The position numbers were made by a program, and so were the translations under genes. From Pseudomonadales bacterium (lineage in GTDB: Bacteria > Pseudomonadota > Gammaproteobacteria > Pseudomonadales > Ketobacteraceae): a DNA stretch of 64,000 bases. The notes beneath the pieces are model-generated. The model saw nothing but the letters and a program-made list of their open reading frames with translations, was not told the origin of the DNA and made no database searches. The DNA lies in NCBI GenBank assembly GCA_002708905.1, contig PAPM01000041.1:1-64000 (forward strand), in the 5' to 3' direction. Positions 27,437-36,118 of the stretch are shown one piece after another. Position 1 is the first letter of the stretch. Each line of letters opens with the position of its first letter.

Positions 27437-28369
27437 ATGACCACGGCACACTCTGTTACCGCTTTATTGGTAAAAGATCTCAAGAAAACCTACTCCGGAG
27501 GCTTCGAAGCACTGAAAGGCATCAGCTTTGAGGTGAAATCCGGTGACTTCATGGCGTTGCTGGGCCCCAATGGGGCCGGTAAATCCACTACCATCGGCAT
27601 TATCAGTTCCCTGGTGAACAAAAGTGCCGGCACTATCAGCATTTATGGCGAGGATATTGATCGCAATTTTGCCGCTGCCAAAATGAATATCGGTGTGGTG
27701 CCTCAAGAGTTCAACTTCAATCAGTTTGAAAAGGTGGGAGACATCGTTCGTACCCAGGCGGGGTATTATGGGATCGACAGCAAAACCGCAGCAGTACGTA
27801 CCGAGAAATACCTCAAGCTGCTGGATCTGTGGGACAAACGGGAAGAGCGTTCCCGCATGCTGTCCGGGGGCATGAAGCGGCGCCTGATGATCGCCCGGGC
27901 ACTGGTGCATGAACCCCGCTTATTGATTCTGGATGAGCCTACAGCTGGTGTGGACATTGAATTGCGCCGTTCCATGTGGACTTTCCTGAAGGAATTAAAC
28001 CAACAGGGCACCACAATTATCCTCACCACCCACTATCTGGAAGAAGCTGAGCAGCTGTGCCGCAGCATCGCGATTATCGATCACGGCGAGATAATTGAAC
28101 AAAGCTCCATGAAGGCATTTCTGTCCAAACTGGACCGGGAAACTTTCGTGTTGGATCTGGGTAAAGACATTGAAGCAACGCCGGAGCTGGAGGGCGTTAC
28201 TGCTGTGCTGGTGGATTCCCATACCCTGGAAGTGGAAGTGTCCAAGCAGGCGCCATTGAATGCCATATTTGAAAAGCTCACTGCGTTGGATATTCCCGTG
28301 ACCAGTATGCGCAACAAGGCCAATCGGCTGGAGGAGCTGTTTGTGTCCCTGGTAGAGAGGAAGCGTTGA
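27437..28369 (+). CDS. yadG: ABC transporter ATP-binding protein YadG
   Basis: A 310-residue ABC ATPase, matching E. coli YadG (308). Walker A is GPNGAGKST, the signature is LSGGMKRR, Walker B is LILDEPTAGVD and the switch His is in LTTHYLEEAE. The start at ATG 27437 (MTTAHS) is chosen over the in-frame upstream codon at 27329, which lies inside the phosphatase gene. It drives the permease encoded 1 bp downstream; cargo is unknown in characterised relatives. Confidence 0.93.
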   Translation: MTTAHSVTALLVKDLKKTYSGGFEALKGISFEVKSGDFMALLGPNGAGKSTTIGIISSLVNKSAGTISIYGEDIDRNFAAAKMNIGVVPQEFNFNQFEKVGDIVRTQAGYYGIDSKTAAVRTEKYLKLLDLWDKREERSRMLSGGMKRRLMIARALVHEPRLLILDEPTAGVDIELRRSMWTFLKELNQQGTTIILTTHYLEEAEQLCRSIAIIDHGEIIEQSSMKAFLSKLDRETFVLDLGKDIEATPELEGVTAVLVDSHTLEVEVSKQAPLNAIFEKLTALDIPVTSMRNKANRLEELFVSLVERKR

Positions 28370-28370
28370 T

Positions 28371-29144
28371 ATGAATTGGCAACAACAGTTCAATGCCTTC
28401 AGTACCATTGTCAGAAAAGAAATCCGCCGCTTTATGCGGATCTGGGTGCAGACGCTGATTCCTCCCGCCATCACCATCGCTCTGTATTTCGTGATCTTTG
28501 GCGAGTTGATCGGGCGCCGCATCGGACAGATTGGTGACTATTCCTATATGGAATACATTGTGCCCGGCCTGATCATGATGTCGGTGATCACCAATTCCTA
28601 TTCCAATGTGGTGTCTTCGTTTTTCAGTACCAAGTTCCAACGTAGCATTGAGGAAATGCTGGTATCGCCCATGCCCAACTATGTTGTGATCGGTGGCTTT
28701 GTGCTGGGTGGTGTGGCCCGGGGTATCGCTGTGGGTGCCATTGTTACCCTGTTGTCGTTGTTCTTCGCCCATCTCAGCGTTGAGAATATCTGGATTACTA
28801 TGAGTATGGTGGTGTTGACCGCAATTCTGTTTTCCCTGGGTGGATTTATTAATGCGGTCTATGCGGGCTCTTTCGATGATATCTCCATTGTGCCCACCTT
28901 TGTGCTGACGCCGCTGACCTATCTGGGTGGAGTGTTTTATTCTATTAAAATGCTGCCGGATTTCTGGCAAGGGGTTTCCCAGGTTAATCCCATCGTCTAT
29001 ATGGTGAATGGTTTCCGTTACGGTATTCTGGGTATATCCGATATCAGTATTGGTTTTGCCTACGGCATGGTGATCACCTTTATTGTATTGCTGTACGGCT
29101 GGGCACATTGGCTATTGAAATACGGCGTGGGGATTCGCAGCTGA
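28371..29144 (+). CDS. yadH: ABC-2 type permease YadH
   Basis: A 257-residue, six-helix ABC-2 permease, nearly the same length as E. coli YadH (256) and sharing long segments such as RFMRIWVQTLIPP and SYMEYIVPGLIMMSV, and FDDISIVPTFVLTPLTYLGG. It pairs with YadG. Its stop TGA overlaps the queF ATG by one base, so translation of the three genes is coupled. Confidence 0.94.
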   Translation: MNWQQQFNAFSTIVRKEIRRFMRIWVQTLIPPAITIALYFVIFGELIGRRIGQIGDYSYMEYIVPGLIMMSVITNSYSNVVSSFFSTKFQRSIEEMLVSPMPNYVVIGGFVLGGVARGIAVGAIVTLLSLFFAHLSVENIWITMSMVVLTAILFSLGGFINAVYAGSFDDISIVPTFVLTPLTYLGGVFYSIKMLPDFWQGVSQVNPIVYMVNGFRYGILGISDISIGFAYGMVITFIVLLYGWAHWLLKYGVGIRS

Positions 29145-29962
29145 TGAGTGACCAACAACACGGCCCTTTAGGGCAAGCCAGTAGCTATCCGGATCAATAC
29201 GATCCCAAACAGTTGCATCCCATTCCCCGTGAGCTGGGGCGTTCGGAAATTGGCGTGACGGCGCCGTTGCCGTTTTTCGGTGAAGACATCTGGAATGCCT
29301 ATGAGCTTTCCTGGTTGAATGCCAAAGGCAAACCCATGGTGGCCATGATGGAGATGCGGGTGCCTGCGACTTCACCCAACATTGTGGAATCCAAATCCCT
29401 CAAGCTGTATTTAGGATCGTTTAACCAGTGGGTGGTGGAGTCTGCTGAAGAATTGCAGGCAATTATTCGCCGTGATGTGAGCGCAACGGTTGGCGTGGAT
29501 ATCAGTGTCAGCTTGCTGCCTTTGCAGCAACAGGGTTCGTTTGCTGTGCAGTCACTTCCCGGCCGCTGCCTAGATGATCTGGATGTGGACGCCATCCACT
29601 ATGAAGTGGATTCGAACCTGCTGAGGGTGGCAGAAGGTGTTGTCAGAGAAACGCTGCACAGCCATCTGCTGCGTTCCTGTTGTCCGGTGACAGGGCAACC
29701 GGATTGGGCCAGTGTGGTGATCGATTATGAAGGGCAACGAATTGATGAAGCCGGTCTGCTGCAGTACCTGATTTCCTTTCGCAATAATCAGGAGTTCCAT
29801 GAGCAGTGTGTGGAGCGGATCTTTACCGATATCACCCGGCGCTGTGTGCCCAAACGTCTCAGTGTGTATGCGCGCTATACCCGTCGTGGCGGAATCGATA
29901 TCAATCCGTTTCGTTGCAGTGAGTCGATCACGCAGCAGAATCTGCGCATGATTCGACAGTAG
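29144..29962 (+). CDS. queF: NADPH-dependent 7-cyano-7-deazaguanine reductase QueF
   Basis: QueF reduces preQ0 to preQ1 in queuosine biosynthesis. The 272-residue length is the long two-domain (YqfB-like) form. The nitrile-reductase signature ESKSLKLYLGSFN is at 82-94, the nucleophilic Cys is C180 in RSCCPVTGQPDW and the general acid/base Asp is D187. ATG 29144 overlaps the yadH stop and gives the expected N-terminus. The association with yadGH is positional; no functional link is known to me. Confidence 0.95.
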   Translation: MSDQQHGPLGQASSYPDQYDPKQLHPIPRELGRSEIGVTAPLPFFGEDIWNAYELSWLNAKGKPMVAMMEMRVPATSPNIVESKSLKLYLGSFNQWVVESAEELQAIIRRDVSATVGVDISVSLLPLQQQGSFAVQSLPGRCLDDLDVDAIHYEVDSNLLRVAEGVVRETLHSHLLRSCCPVTGQPDWASVVIDYEGQRIDEAGLLQYLISFRNNQEFHEQCVERIFTDITRRCVPKRLSVYARYTRRGGIDINPFRCSESITQQNLRMIRQ

Positions 29963-29981
29963 CGTTTTTAAGGTCGGGGGA

Positions 29982-31478
29982 TCAGGGCGTTGGTCCCAGG
30001 GGGAAACCCAAGCCTACCCAGAACGCAAATACCAGGCTCCAGCCAATCAGAAATGCCAGGGAGTAGGGCAGCATCAATGACATAATGGTGCCCACACCAA
30101 GGTCAGATTTGTAGCGCTGCATGAATGCCACCACCACACCAAAGTACGGCATCAAAGGGGTAATGATATTGGTGCTGCTGTCCCCAACCCGATAGGCTGC
30201 CTGCACATTTTCCGGTGCAATCCCCAACAGCAGGAACATGGGAATAAACACCGGCGCCAGCAGCGACCACTTGGCGGATGCACTGCCCACCAGCAGATTA
30301 ATGAAGGCCGACATCAGAATAAAAATCGAGAGCAGAAAAACCGGGGGCAGTGCCAGCGCGTGCAGCCAGTTGGCCCCTTTGATGGCCAATACCATCCCCA
30401 TGTTGGACCAGCCAAAGTAATTCACAAACTGGGCGGCAAAGAACATCAACACCAGATAACTGGCCATGGTGGCGAAGGTGTCTTCCATGTCCTTGATTAC
30501 ACTGCCTTTGGTTTGATAACGCTTCAACGTCATGCCATAGGCTACCCCACAGAGGGCGCCGATCAGGGAGATCACAGAGACGATGCCTTTGATAAAAGGG
30601 GACTGGCTGATTGTGCCGGTGGCTGGGTCACGCAGAATACCCTGTTCGGGAACCAGGCCTAACCCAATCAGTAGCAGAGCCGCCACTAACACCAACCCCG
30701 CATTGCGCAATCCCATGGATTGCTGCGCGGTGTGTTCCAGGTTGCCGCTGTCGTTGGCTGTGCTGCTCCAGGCCGGTAAGGCGGGGAGTGTCACCTTCTC
30801 AGTGATCAGTGTTCCCAGGGCAGTAATAAGAAACGTGGAACCCACGATAAAATAATAATTGGCCACCACCGCCACTTCCCGCTCCGGTTCAATCAAGCGG
30901 GCGGCTTCGGTGGAAATGCCGGCCAGCACTGCATCAATAGGCCCGATCAACAGGTTTGCGCTGTATCCGCCCGATACTCCGGCGAACGCCGCTGCCATAC
31001 CGGCCAAGGGGTGCTTGCCGGCGCTGGCGAAAACGATTCCGGCCAATGGAATCAAAACAACGTAGCCCGCATCTGCCGCCAGGCTGCTCATAACCCCTGC
31101 GAAGACCACAATCGCAGACAGGGCCCTGCCGCCTGCTTTAGCCACCATCCGGTTCAGCAGAGCACCCAGCAAACCGGATTTTTCGGCTATGCCCAAACCC
31201 AACATGGCGATCAGGACTGTACCGACGGGGGCAAACTGGGTGAAATTGCTGACGGTTTTGGTGAGAATTTTATGCAAGCCGTCCTGGCTCAACAGGTTGG
31301 TTACCGATACGATGCTGCCGTCCACCGGGTGAATGGCGCTGCTCCCCAGCATGGACAGCAGCCAGGATAAAACCAGTACCAGTAAACAAAACCAGATAAA
31401 CAGGGTGGTGGGGTGAGGCAGCCGGTTACCCAGGGTTTCAACGTGTTTAAGAAACGTGAGTACCGGTCGCTTACCCAT
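29982..31478 (-). CDS. AbgT family transporter
   Basis: A 498-residue inner-membrane protein with about nine to twelve hydrophobic helices and AbgT landmarks (NRLPHPTTLFIW near the N-terminus; VGSASAKWSLLAPVFIPM; TNIITPLMPYFGVVVAF). The family was first tied to p-aminobenzoyl-glutamate uptake, and members such as MtrF/YdaH were later tied to sulfonamide export. The start is one base after the stop of the upstream cyclase gene, so it is cotranscribed and translationally coupled with it. No AbgA/B peptidase genes accompany it. Confidence 0.93.
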   Translation of the reverse strand: MGKRPVLTFLKHVETLGNRLPHPTTLFIWFCLLVLVLSWLLSMLGSSAIHPVDGSIVSVTNLLSQDGLHKILTKTVSNFTQFAPVGTVLIAMLGLGIAEKSGLLGALLNRMVAKAGGRALSAIVVFAGVMSSLAADAGYVVLIPLAGIVFASAGKHPLAGMAAAFAGVSGGYSANLLIGPIDAVLAGISTEAARLIEPEREVAVVANYYFIVGSTFLITALGTLITEKVTLPALPAWSSTANDSGNLEHTAQQSMGLRNAGLVLVAALLLIGLGLVPEQGILRDPATGTISQSPFIKGIVSVISLIGALCGVAYGMTLKRYQTKGSVIKDMEDTFATMASYLVLMFFAAQFVNYFGWSNMGMVLAIKGANWLHALALPPVFLLSIFILMSAFINLLVGSASAKWSLLAPVFIPMFLLLGIAPENVQAAYRVGDSSTNIITPLMPYFGVVVAFMQRYKSDLGVGTIMSLMLPYSLAFLIGWSLVFAFWVGLGFPLGPTP

Positions 31479-31479
31479 G

Positions 31480-32880
31480 TCAGACGATCAACTTATCCCG
31501 AATCCGTTTGGCGGCCTCTTCCAAAGCTTCCACTACGGTGTCTTTGTCGTAATTGCGGATCTTGTCGATGTCCACAAACAGGGTAAAGCCATCCTTTTCA
31601 CATTCCAGGAAGCTTTGGGTGGCGCCCAGTTCCTTGCGCAGGTCCACGATTTCATAAATGGCCACGGTTTTGCTGAATCCTTTTACGTTAATCTGGCCAC
31701 GGTCACGACACATAATCACATCCCGCACCAGGTTATAGGTGGATTCCGCGATCAGGATTTCACCCGGTTGGGCCACGGATTCCAGGCGGCTGGCCAGGTT
31801 CACTTCCCGACCGATGATGGTGTAATCCATACGGGTTTCAGCGCCGAAGTTGCCCACAGTACAGTAACCTGTATTGATCCCCATGCGCACCTGTAGTGGT
31901 TTGCTGATGCCTTCTTTACGCCACTGCTGGCGTAGTAACTTCATTTTCTTCCGCATTTCCAGGGCCATGGACACGCAGGCGATGGCATCCTGCTTCTGGC
32001 CGCGGGAAGTGGGGTCGCCGAAGAAGATGAGGATGGCATCACCTACAAATTTGTCGATGGTGCCGCCGTACTTCAAGGCGATGCGGGACATTTCGGTAAA
32101 GTAACTGTTGAGCAGGTCGGTCAGCGCTTCCGGCTGGAGTTCTTCCGAGATCTCGGCAAAGCCCTTGATGTCGGAGAAAAACACCGTGAGCTTTTTACGC
32201 TGGGTCTCCAGTTTTACATCGGTCTGCCCGGAGAAGATGGAGCCCCAAACCTGTGGCGGCAAATACTTGGAAAGCTTGCGGGACAGGTTGGCGGATTCTT
32301 TCTGGCGTCGTTTCAACTCATCCTGGATGGAAATCAGGGTCCGTGCCTGTTTGAACGAGAAGTAACCCAGGGCGGTGGAGTAGACCGTCAGGCTCAAGAG
32401 GCCAACGGTGAGCGTTGCAACGCTGGGAGGCTCCAGGGAGAACTCACTTAATTTGAACAGCGCGATACCAATAATGGCACCCAGTAAAATGGACAGGCCA
32501 CTCATGATCCAACCGAACACGCCGCCGATCGTAATGGTACCCGCGCTGACGATAAAGAACAGGAACAGTGACAGCGCCGGGTCGAGCTGGAACAGGGCGA
32601 TACCGCCGCCGGCAATGGCCGCGTCCAGCATGATCAGGGATGCATTGGCCCGGGCCGGGTTGGTGCGTTGCCATCCGGACGTGGTGAAATGGCTCAACCA
32701 GGGATATACGAAGGACACCACCGGTGCCCACCACAAATCCTTGGGCAGATCCTGTGCGATGATAGCGGTTATGAGGGTGCCGGTTACCAGAAGATAGGCG
32801 AAGATACGGATATAAGACGGCGATAAGTCTTTGTTAATCAGGCTTTCAGGGGTTATGTCGAGAGCAAACTTGCTAGGCAT
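31480..32880 (-). CDS. Membrane-bound class III adenylate/guanylate cyclase (MASE2-like)
   Basis: A 466-residue cyclase. Residues 20-178 hold about six membrane helices resembling the MASE2 sensor. A linker carries the conserved YLPPQVW, and a class III catalytic domain spans 225-400. Metal-binding aspartates are D237 (FFSDIKGF) and D281 (FVGDAILIFF). Product cAMP is more likely than cGMP by family. A degenerate C-terminal tail (about 400-466) has no clear fold. AbgT starts one base after it, an unusual direct pairing of a second-messenger enzyme with a transporter. Confidence 0.9.
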   Translation of the reverse strand: MPSKFALDITPESLINKDLSPSYIRIFAYLLVTGTLITAIIAQDLPKDLWWAPVVSFVYPWLSHFTTSGWQRTNPARANASLIMLDAAIAGGGIALFQLDPALSLFLFFIVSAGTITIGGVFGWIMSGLSILLGAIIGIALFKLSEFSLEPPSVATLTVGLLSLTVYSTALGYFSFKQARTLISIQDELKRRQKESANLSRKLSKYLPPQVWGSIFSGQTDVKLETQRKKLTVFFSDIKGFAEISEELQPEALTDLLNSYFTEMSRIALKYGGTIDKFVGDAILIFFGDPTSRGQKQDAIACVSMALEMRKKMKLLRQQWRKEGISKPLQVRMGINTGYCTVGNFGAETRMDYTIIGREVNLASRLESVAQPGEILIAESTYNLVRDVIMCRDRGQINVKGFSKTVAIYEIVDLRKELGATQSFLECEKDGFTLFVDIDKIRNYDKDTVVEALEEAAKRIRDKLIV

Positions 32881-33037
32881 CCATCTCTATCCACGCCGAA
32901 TAAAGCACCTTAAGGCATCCAAATATCAAGTAATTCAAGGGCTTTGATAACGAAATTCAAGTTGTTTTTACAGTGTAGTGGCAAGTTTAAGCCGTTGGCA
33001 ACCCGCGAACAACTGCCTTTTTGTTGGAATTAGTGAA

Positions 33038-33757
33038 TCACCGACCAGTGGCTGATTTAACCAGCTTCAGCTGTACCGGCACCTCATTATTATGGCCTGC
33101 TTCGGGGTAAATCGCCTGTAAATATTCACGTAACGGAGTCTCGGCCGGGATCATCTCAAGAATGCGCTGGATCGACTCCGCCATACTAATGCGGTGGGCG
33201 GGGGATACCAAAAGGGGATCACAGCCGTCCAATACCCGCAGGATCACCGCCACCTGCCCACCCTCAACCACACGCAAGAAGCTGCCTCGTTCCTCGCAAA
33301 GGGAACCGGCAATGTGTTTGGGGCGAATCGGGCGAATGCCGATGGTGGGTACGCTGGTGATCAGGCCCACATGGGAGGCAACGCCGAAACTGTCCTCCCC
33401 GGTGATGCCCCGTCCGTCACAAACAAAAACGTCAGGAATACGCTTTAGTTTGTTCAGGGCCGCTACCACCGCAGGCATTTTGCGGAATGAGTACAGGCCT
33501 GGGTGAAGGGGAAACTTGGTGGTCTTGATAGCCACCTTGCGCTCCATGAGGCGGTCGGTCGCAGGTTCCTTAATGGTGATACAGGCCTGAACGGTGGCGG
33601 AATTTTCGTTTTCAGAGTTGGAAATCAAGGAGATACGTCCCACCAGCCTGGGGTTCGGGCATTCACCCTCCGTTATTATCCAGGCGCGAAGATTCTTCTG
33701 AATCGCCAGCGCGTTCTCCAGTGATACGTTCCAGGAATGCAGGTTATGGGTTTTCAT
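33038..33757 (-). CDS. Endonuclease V paralogue, probably catalytically inactive
   Basis: A 239-residue relative of the nfi product at 149-805. It keeps the fold landmarks: LHSWN-x-ALAIQK at the start, PGLYSFRKMPAVVAALNKLKR, PDVFVCDGRG, SHVGLITSVPTIGI and VSPAHRIS. Against nfi, the first catalytic Asp is Ile42, the wedge Tyr is lost, catalytic Glu is Lys93, HPRR is GEDS and the GVGKT Lys is Pro143. D114 and H188 remain. Deoxyinosine cleavage is therefore unlikely; nucleic-acid or other binding is inference. Start 33757 is chosen over 33784 because the N-terminus then matches nfi and AGG precedes the ATG. It is in single-gene context. Confidence 0.8.
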   Translation of the reverse strand: MKTHNLHSWNVSLENALAIQKNLRAWIITEGECPNPRLVGRISLISNSENENSATVQACITIKEPATDRLMERKVAIKTTKFPLHPGLYSFRKMPAVVAALNKLKRIPDVFVCDGRGITGEDSFGVASHVGLITSVPTIGIRPIRPKHIAGSLCEERGSFLRVVEGGQVAVILRVLDGCDPLLVSPAHRISMAESIQRILEMIPAETPLREYLQAIYPEAGHNNEVPVQLKLVKSATGR

Positions 33758-34007
33758 ACCTGAAGGCCTTACTCCGATTGGCATTGACCTTAAGTATTAG
33801 CAGGAAATTGCGAACCCTATGAGAACTGGCTCAAAGTTTGAGTTTTTTGAGGTCAAAAAATGCACAGGCGTGCTTATTTCAGAGATGAAGGGTCGCCAAT
33901 GGCCTTTCAAACAAGATTTATTCTCATCTGGTCGTGAAGCCAAGCCACATTTACGCTATCATGCAGCCTCGATCCGAACGGCAAGATCCCTAACGTTAAG
34001 GCCCACT

Positions 34008-34559
34008 ATGAGCAATGTCATCAACAGCATTATGGAGCGGGTTTCCAATCCCAAGCTCACCCAGCCCTGTCCCAACCGGGATCAGTTGGAGCAAATGTTC
34101 CGGTGCGCGGTGCGGGCGCCCGACCATGGTCGGCTACGTCCCTGGCGGTTTGTGGTGCTGGAAGGGGATGCCCTGCTAAAGCTGGGGCATGCTTTTGAAG
34201 CCTCACAACCTGGTGCGGACGAAGCCAAACGCCTGCGTTTGCGGTCCATGCCCCTGAGGGCACCCATGATCATCGTCAGTATTGCCACCCTGGACTGGGA
34301 GCACAAAAAGGTTCCTGTTTGGGAGCAACAGGTGGCGGTGGGAATTGCCACCCAACACCTGCAGTTGGCGGCCAAGGAACTGGGCTTTGGCACCATGTGG
34401 CGTACCGGTGAGATGACAGAAGCGGAATCGGTGCGCGCCTATCTGGGGGTGGCCGATAACGAGCAGATCATCGGTTTTCTTTATACCGGCACAGTGGAAG
34501 GGGAGCCGCGGGCGGCGGACCTGCAGGCCCTTGACGAAATCGTCGAATATCGGAGCTAA
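34008..34559 (+). CDS. ydjA: NAD(P)H nitroreductase, YdjA type
   Basis: A 183-residue FMN nitroreductase, the same length as E. coli YdjA. Family segments are MRAPDHG-like (VRAPDHGRLRPWRF, about 31-44), KVPVWEQQVAVG and LGFGTMWRTGEMTE. These minimal nitroreductases form FMN dimers. The ATG at 34008 is chosen because upstream in-frame sequence (from 33819) has no family similarity. It is divergent from the endonuclease V paralogue across 250 bp in which I see no other feature. Physiological substrate unknown. Confidence 0.9.
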   Translation: MSNVINSIMERVSNPKLTQPCPNRDQLEQMFRCAVRAPDHGRLRPWRFVVLEGDALLKLGHAFEASQPGADEAKRLRLRSMPLRAPMIIVSIATLDWEHKKVPVWEQQVAVGIATQHLQLAAKELGFGTMWRTGEMTEAESVRAYLGVADNEQIIGFLYTGTVEGEPRAADLQALDEIVEYRS

Positions 34560-34573
34560 GCCATTAATAGCCG

Positions 34574-34602
34574 TTGATCTTTTCAGTCAAAACCATTATC
34601 TT
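34574..34602 (+). promoter_or_regulatory. Sigma-70 promoter of tRNA-Ser
   Basis: The -35 TTGATC (34574-34579) and -10 TATCTT (34597-34602) have a 17-bp spacer and a GC-rich discriminator (ACGCGCCT), matching the tRNA-Gly promoter in layout. Confidence 0.7.
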
Positions 34603-34627
34603 ACGCGCCTCTCGCCAAGGCGAGTCT

Positions 34628-34718
34628 GGTCAGGTGTCCGAGTGGTTGAAGGAGCACGCCTGGAAAGCGTGTATACGTTCATAGCGTATCGAGGGTTCGA
34701 ATCCCTCCCTGACCGCCA
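34628..34718 (+). tRNA. tRNA-Ser (GGA)
   Basis: A class II tRNA with a long variable arm. The acceptor stem GGTCAGG (34628-34634) pairs with CCTGACC (34708-34714), then G and encoded CCA (34716-34718). The anticodon is GGA at 34662-34664 and the T arm is GGGTTCGAATCCC. No clear terminator follows. Confidence 0.96.
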
Positions 34719-34787
34719 GATTTATTCCCCCATTACCCCATTAAAATTTCCCATATAATCAATGTATTGTCTGTGGCCATGCAGGCA

Positions 34788-35306
34788 TCAAAGATCGTCC
34801 AGCTCCGCCTTGATCTCGCCTTTCATTTGTATTGAGAATACCTCCATTCCCAGAAAACCGACTTTAAAGCTATAGCCAAAAGGCAGTTTTAACTTGGCCG
34901 GTTTCAGTGAAAACTGCAGGTTGATGGGAGCCAGCTCTTTCAGGCGGATATCATTCAGTCCAGCGTCAATCACCAGTTTGGGAAGGCTTTTGATCCCGGC
35001 ATTGATATTGATGTCCGGCAGTTTTTCCATTGCAAACGTAGCACCGAGTTTGGCGCCGATTTCCGGAAGCTGCTTGGGCAGCTCAAGTAATGACGCTTTG
35101 AATTCGATGGGTGCAAGGTTATCGACGCTGAGGTGAGTTTTAATGTCCGGTAAATTGGTAACGTTGAACTTGGAATCGGTATTGATGGTGGGAAAATTAT
35201 CGAGCCGTATGTTGGACAGGTTGTAGGTAAGATCTTTTATGGCCGGAGGAGGTGGTGGTGTGGCACCGCTGAAAAGGCCTTCGAAGAAATCAAATAGACT
35301 CGCCAT
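34788..35306 (-). CDS. Conserved-looking protein of unknown function (beta-rich, internal LP-D/I repeats)
   Basis: A 172-residue protein that I do not recognise. After a short helix and a proline run (PPPPP, about 17-21) it consists of repeated short units with the pattern L-P-x-I-x-(9-11 residues) (for example NLPDIKTHLS, KLPDININAG, SLPKLVIDAG), suggesting stacked beta strands. No Cys, no signal peptide, no membrane span. Codon use looks like the neighbours. It could be a cytoplasmic scaffold or a phage/secretion-associated protein, but nothing nearby supports either. Confidence 0.6.
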   Translation of the reverse strand: MASLFDFFEGLFSGATPPPPPAIKDLTYNLSNIRLDNFPTINTDSKFNVTNLPDIKTHLSVDNLAPIEFKASLLELPKQLPEIGAKLGATFAMEKLPDININAGIKSLPKLVIDAGLNDIRLKELAPINLQFSLKPAKLKLPFGYSFKVGFLGMEVFSIQMKGEIKAELDDL

Positions 35307-35424
35307 GTCAAATTACCCCAATAAAAGTTTGGTAACAGGGCATGGCGACATCATCCAATCAATGCATATTCATTCGACCACGCCCACCCTGGCAGGTTTC
35401 GCAATGGCCGGTATTGAAAGCGTT

Positions 35425-35889
35425 TCAAGCCAATTCGTTTACCGGCTCAGGTTCCACCATCATATCACGAACGATCTGCAGGCGCTGAGCGCGGGAGACA
35501 TGGATCTCATCGAACAGGAACAGGTGCAGCATGCGTTGAACTTTGCGGGGGTTCTCGCCGGTGAGGCGCTCCCGGTAAAGGCGCCGGTTCCAGGCAGCCT
35601 GGTCGATATACACAATCTGGAAGGCCATGGCCTGGTTACGGTACTGGAATCCGTAGTGGCGTTTCTTTTCGTTCTTGTCCACTTCAAGCAACACATGCAG
35701 TTTGCTGATGATATCGTTGGCGTGGGACTTGGTATTGTTCAGCCACTTTTGGGCATCTTCTGAAATCAGAACCTGTTCCATATCCAGATGTTTGGCCAGG
35801 CCTTTTAGAAAGGCAATGTCGTGGCGGCGGGTAAGGCGATACGCCAGGCGATAGTCAATGACGGAAGTTGAATCCGGAGTGTTGGTCAT
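35425..35889 (-). CDS. Hypothetical protein, cytoplasmic
   Basis: A 154-residue protein from ATG 35889, which is preceded on the minus strand by AGGGGGG with a short gap; an earlier ATG at 35931 lacks this. It is helix-rich, charged and without signal peptide, Cys cluster or known motif. The segment YRLAYRLTRRHDIAFL near the N-terminus and RRLYRERLTGENP later are the most distinctive features. It lies 118 bp downstream of, but runs toward, the preceding unknown gene on the same strand, so the two could share a transcript. Function unknown. Confidence 0.65.
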   Translation of the reverse strand: MTNTPDSTSVIDYRLAYRLTRRHDIAFLKGLAKHLDMEQVLISEDAQKWLNNTKSHANDIISKLHVLLEVDKNEKKRHYGFQYRNQAMAFQIVYIDQAAWNRRLYRERLTGENPRKVQRMLHLFLFDEIHVSRAQRLQIVRDMMVEPEPVNELA

Positions 35890-36118
35890 ATTGCCCCCCT
35901 CAATTTGCTGATTCCAAGTCAGACAGCTCAACAGTAGCGCGATATTTGCGGGCCTGTCTGTTACGTTTTGTTAATGTTGGATATAAAACAGCCTGACAAT
36001 TATTGCGTTCCTGCATTTGTGATCTCAGGCAACATCTTGAACCACCGGCACGGAGCAATCATACTGCTGCTCTGACTTTAATCAGCTTGATTTAATTTTG
36101 CTCATATAGAGGGACACA

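Noticed and set aside
34531-34758. A short open frame spanning the tRNA-Ser gene.
   Set aside because: It is translated tRNA sequence and has no promoter or ribosome site of its own.
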